A program made the position numbers and the translations under genes. DNA of 64,000 nt, from NCBI RefSeq assembly GCF_024713945.1, contig NC_134680.1:6507501-6571500 (forward strand). Direction: 5' to 3'. The stretch comes from Dermatophagoides farinae (lineage: Eukaryota > Arthropoda > Arachnida > Sarcoptiformes > Pyroglyphidae). The notes beneath the pieces are model-generated. The model was not told the DNA's origin, did not search any database, and worked only from the letters and a program-made list of their open reading frames with translations. Shown here in pieces: positions 58,618 to 64,000 of the stretch (positions are counted from its first letter, which is position 1; every line of letters begins with the position of its first letter).

Positions 58618-59103
58618 ATGGTCCATTTGACCAGTATATGTGGTAAATTATTCTGTATAAATCAATGTACAAATAAATTATACAATCATCATCATCATCA
58701 ACAACAACAGAATGGTCGTAAAAATAATCATCATGATCATCAACATCATCAACAAAAACAGAATAATGAAAAATCAGCTGATATTTTGATGGTGAAAACA
58801 AAAAAATCTGAAATTATCATCAACATCATTATCATCGACAATAACATCATCATCTGGCACATTGTCGTCACCTAATTTAAATTCTACATTCATTATTGAT
58901 GATGATGATGATAAAAATTGTCTGTCTCTCAACCATTGTAATGGCCATTATAAGTCATCAAAAATATTGACGCCAAAATCAGAGATTAAAAATAATAGTG
59001 ATCATCATCATCATCATAATCATCATCATCAACGAAGATCAAGTTTACCATTTAAATTTTGTAGTAAATTTCATCATCACAGTGATACATTTGATTCTTT
59101 GAT
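58618..59103 (+). CDS. Candidate alternative 5' coding exon, interrupted by a +1 shift in an A-run
   Basis: Starts at an ATG in a good context (GGAAGAAATGG) with MVHLTSICGKLFCINQCTNK and His/Gln-rich repeats. That frame continues to about 58,800; then, in a run of seven A (58,800-58,806), the coding-like sequence moves to the next frame. It goes on with SSTSLSSTITSSSGTLSSPN, LNSTFIIDDDDD, HYKSSKILTPKSEIKN and RRSSLPFKFCSKFHHHSDTF to a consensus donor (AT followed by GTAAGT, 59,104). The original frame closes at 58,875. One A fewer would give a single open frame of about 161 codons. The donor phase matches the exons at 36,607 and 51,090. I do not recognise the protein. It could be another N-terminus for the kinase gene or the start of a separate gene. 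Confidence 0.5.
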
Positions 59104-59871
59104 GTAAGTTTTTTGTTTTTTTTTGTTTTGGTCTTTTATTCTTTACTATTTATATAATTCTTTAATTGATTCATTTGATGAATCATTGGTGGACTATTCT
59201 ATTTCACAATTATACCTGGCTGGTTGTTTTTTGTATTTTGTATTTTTAGAAATTCTATTTGCCGAAAAACGAAAAAAATCGATGTTGGCTATTTTTTTCC
59301 ATCTGTTTCTTTCAATTTTTTTTTGTGTGTGTGTGTGTGTGTATGCATGTACATGTGTGTTTCTAAATTTAGTATCCGATTACATACACACAAGAATAAA
59401 TTCTTGCTAGAATCATGATGATGCTTGTTTTTTTTTCATGCATTTTTGATTCCTGTTGGGAATTTTTCGGTTCCATTGTTTGTTTTTTGTTGTTGTTGTT
59501 GTTGTTATAATGTTAATAATGTGTGTTGTTCCCGTTTCACCTAGTCTTAGCTCTCCATGTTATTGTTGTTGATGATGATGATAACGTTAATGCTGGAATT
59601 CATTTTCTTTGAATTTCTATCCATTTTTGATCATTTTCGTTGTTGTTGTTGTTGTTTTCCTCTTTACTCATAATTACATTCTCTCTATACATTGTATCAT
59701 CATCATCGTTTGAATGTTCATAATGGATGTATATGTTGAATTTATTTGAATTTTTTTTTCTACTTCGGCTGCTGCTGCTGTTGTTGTTGTTGTTTTTTTC
59801 CAACTGAACTACAACTGATACGATTTTTTGTTTTATTTTGAAACTTTATTTTTAAATTTTTAAACAAATAG

Positions 59872-59978
59872 AAAACAAGATAATAGTAGCAGTAGTAGTA
59901 GTAGTTGGGCAACGAAGCACACTTTAATGATGGCGAACGATGATGTTGATGATGATGATGATAATGATGTTACCGGAG
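59872..59978 (+). CDS. Small internal exon open in the phase of the three upstream exons
   Basis: Flanked by an acceptor (AAACAAATAG) and a donor (GGAG followed by GTAAAC), 107 bp. Of three frames only one is open: the first base completes a split codon, then AAACAAGAT... encodes KQD, a Ser run, WATKHTLMMANDD and an Asp run to VTG, ending with one base of the next codon. This is the phase delivered by the donors at 38,393, 53,455 and 59,103. Low complexity makes identification impossible; it would sit just N-terminal to the C1 region if it belongs to the kinase. Confidence 0.5.
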
Positions 59979-63968
<3,990 letters not shown>

Positions 63969-64000
63969 CATACACACACACAACCTTTTTTATTCTTTAA

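Overview
The window is nuclear DNA of a small-genome arthropod, most probably an acariform mite (house-dust-mite-like). Evidence: strong A+T bias, dense microsatellites ((TG)n, (TC)n, (CAA)n, (GAT)n, poly-A/T), very short spliceosomal introns (53-71 bp is usual), closely packed animal housekeeping genes in the first 16 kb, and metazoan proteins (RpS2, mitochondrial ATP synthase subunit b, GPATCH11, an RdgA-type diacylglycerol kinase). The species assignment is inference.

Layout. (1) 1-4,517: a tandem array of three intact single-exon genes on the + strand, plus the last codons of a probable fourth, encoding type I membrane proteins with a shared six-cysteine ectodomain that I cannot assign to a known family. 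A diverged relative lies alone at 33,261-34,667. (2) 4,604-15,965: a compact housekeeping block. GPATCH11 (-) is divergent from a 2,284-residue propeller/RCC1-repeat protein (+), which is convergent with RpS2 (-); RpS2 is divergent from ATP synthase subunit b (+). Introns are recognisable from GT/AG sites and frame. (3) 16-33 kb: repeat-rich DNA with no convincing intact gene, but with a decayed coiled-coil reading frame (24.9-25.15 kb, -), a TTAGG-like inverted repeat (26.4 kb), and a frameshifted retrotransposon Gag-like remnant (29.3-30.1 kb). (4) 36-64 kb: a locus with three long + strand coding exons (36,607; 51,090; 58,618), each with its own ATG and each ending in the same splice phase at a GTAAGT donor. 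The 51,090 exon is recognisable as the N-terminal region of an RdgA/DGK-zeta/iota-type diacylglycerol kinase. A small downstream exon (59,872-59,978) is open only in the frame all three would deliver. The simplest reading is one large gene with alternative promoters whose catalytic exons lie beyond 64 kb; a separate gene at 36.6 kb ending at a candidate exon at 42.07 kb remains possible.

How parts relate: gene pairs in the compact block share short bidirectional promoters (382 bp and about 0.6-0.75 kb) and abutting 3' ends. The accessory interest is in the membrane-protein family, the multi-promoter kinase locus, and several reading frames broken in A-runs, which may be decay or homopolymer errors in the assembly. 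No tRNA, rRNA or CRISPR array was found. All identifications are by eye; no database search was run.
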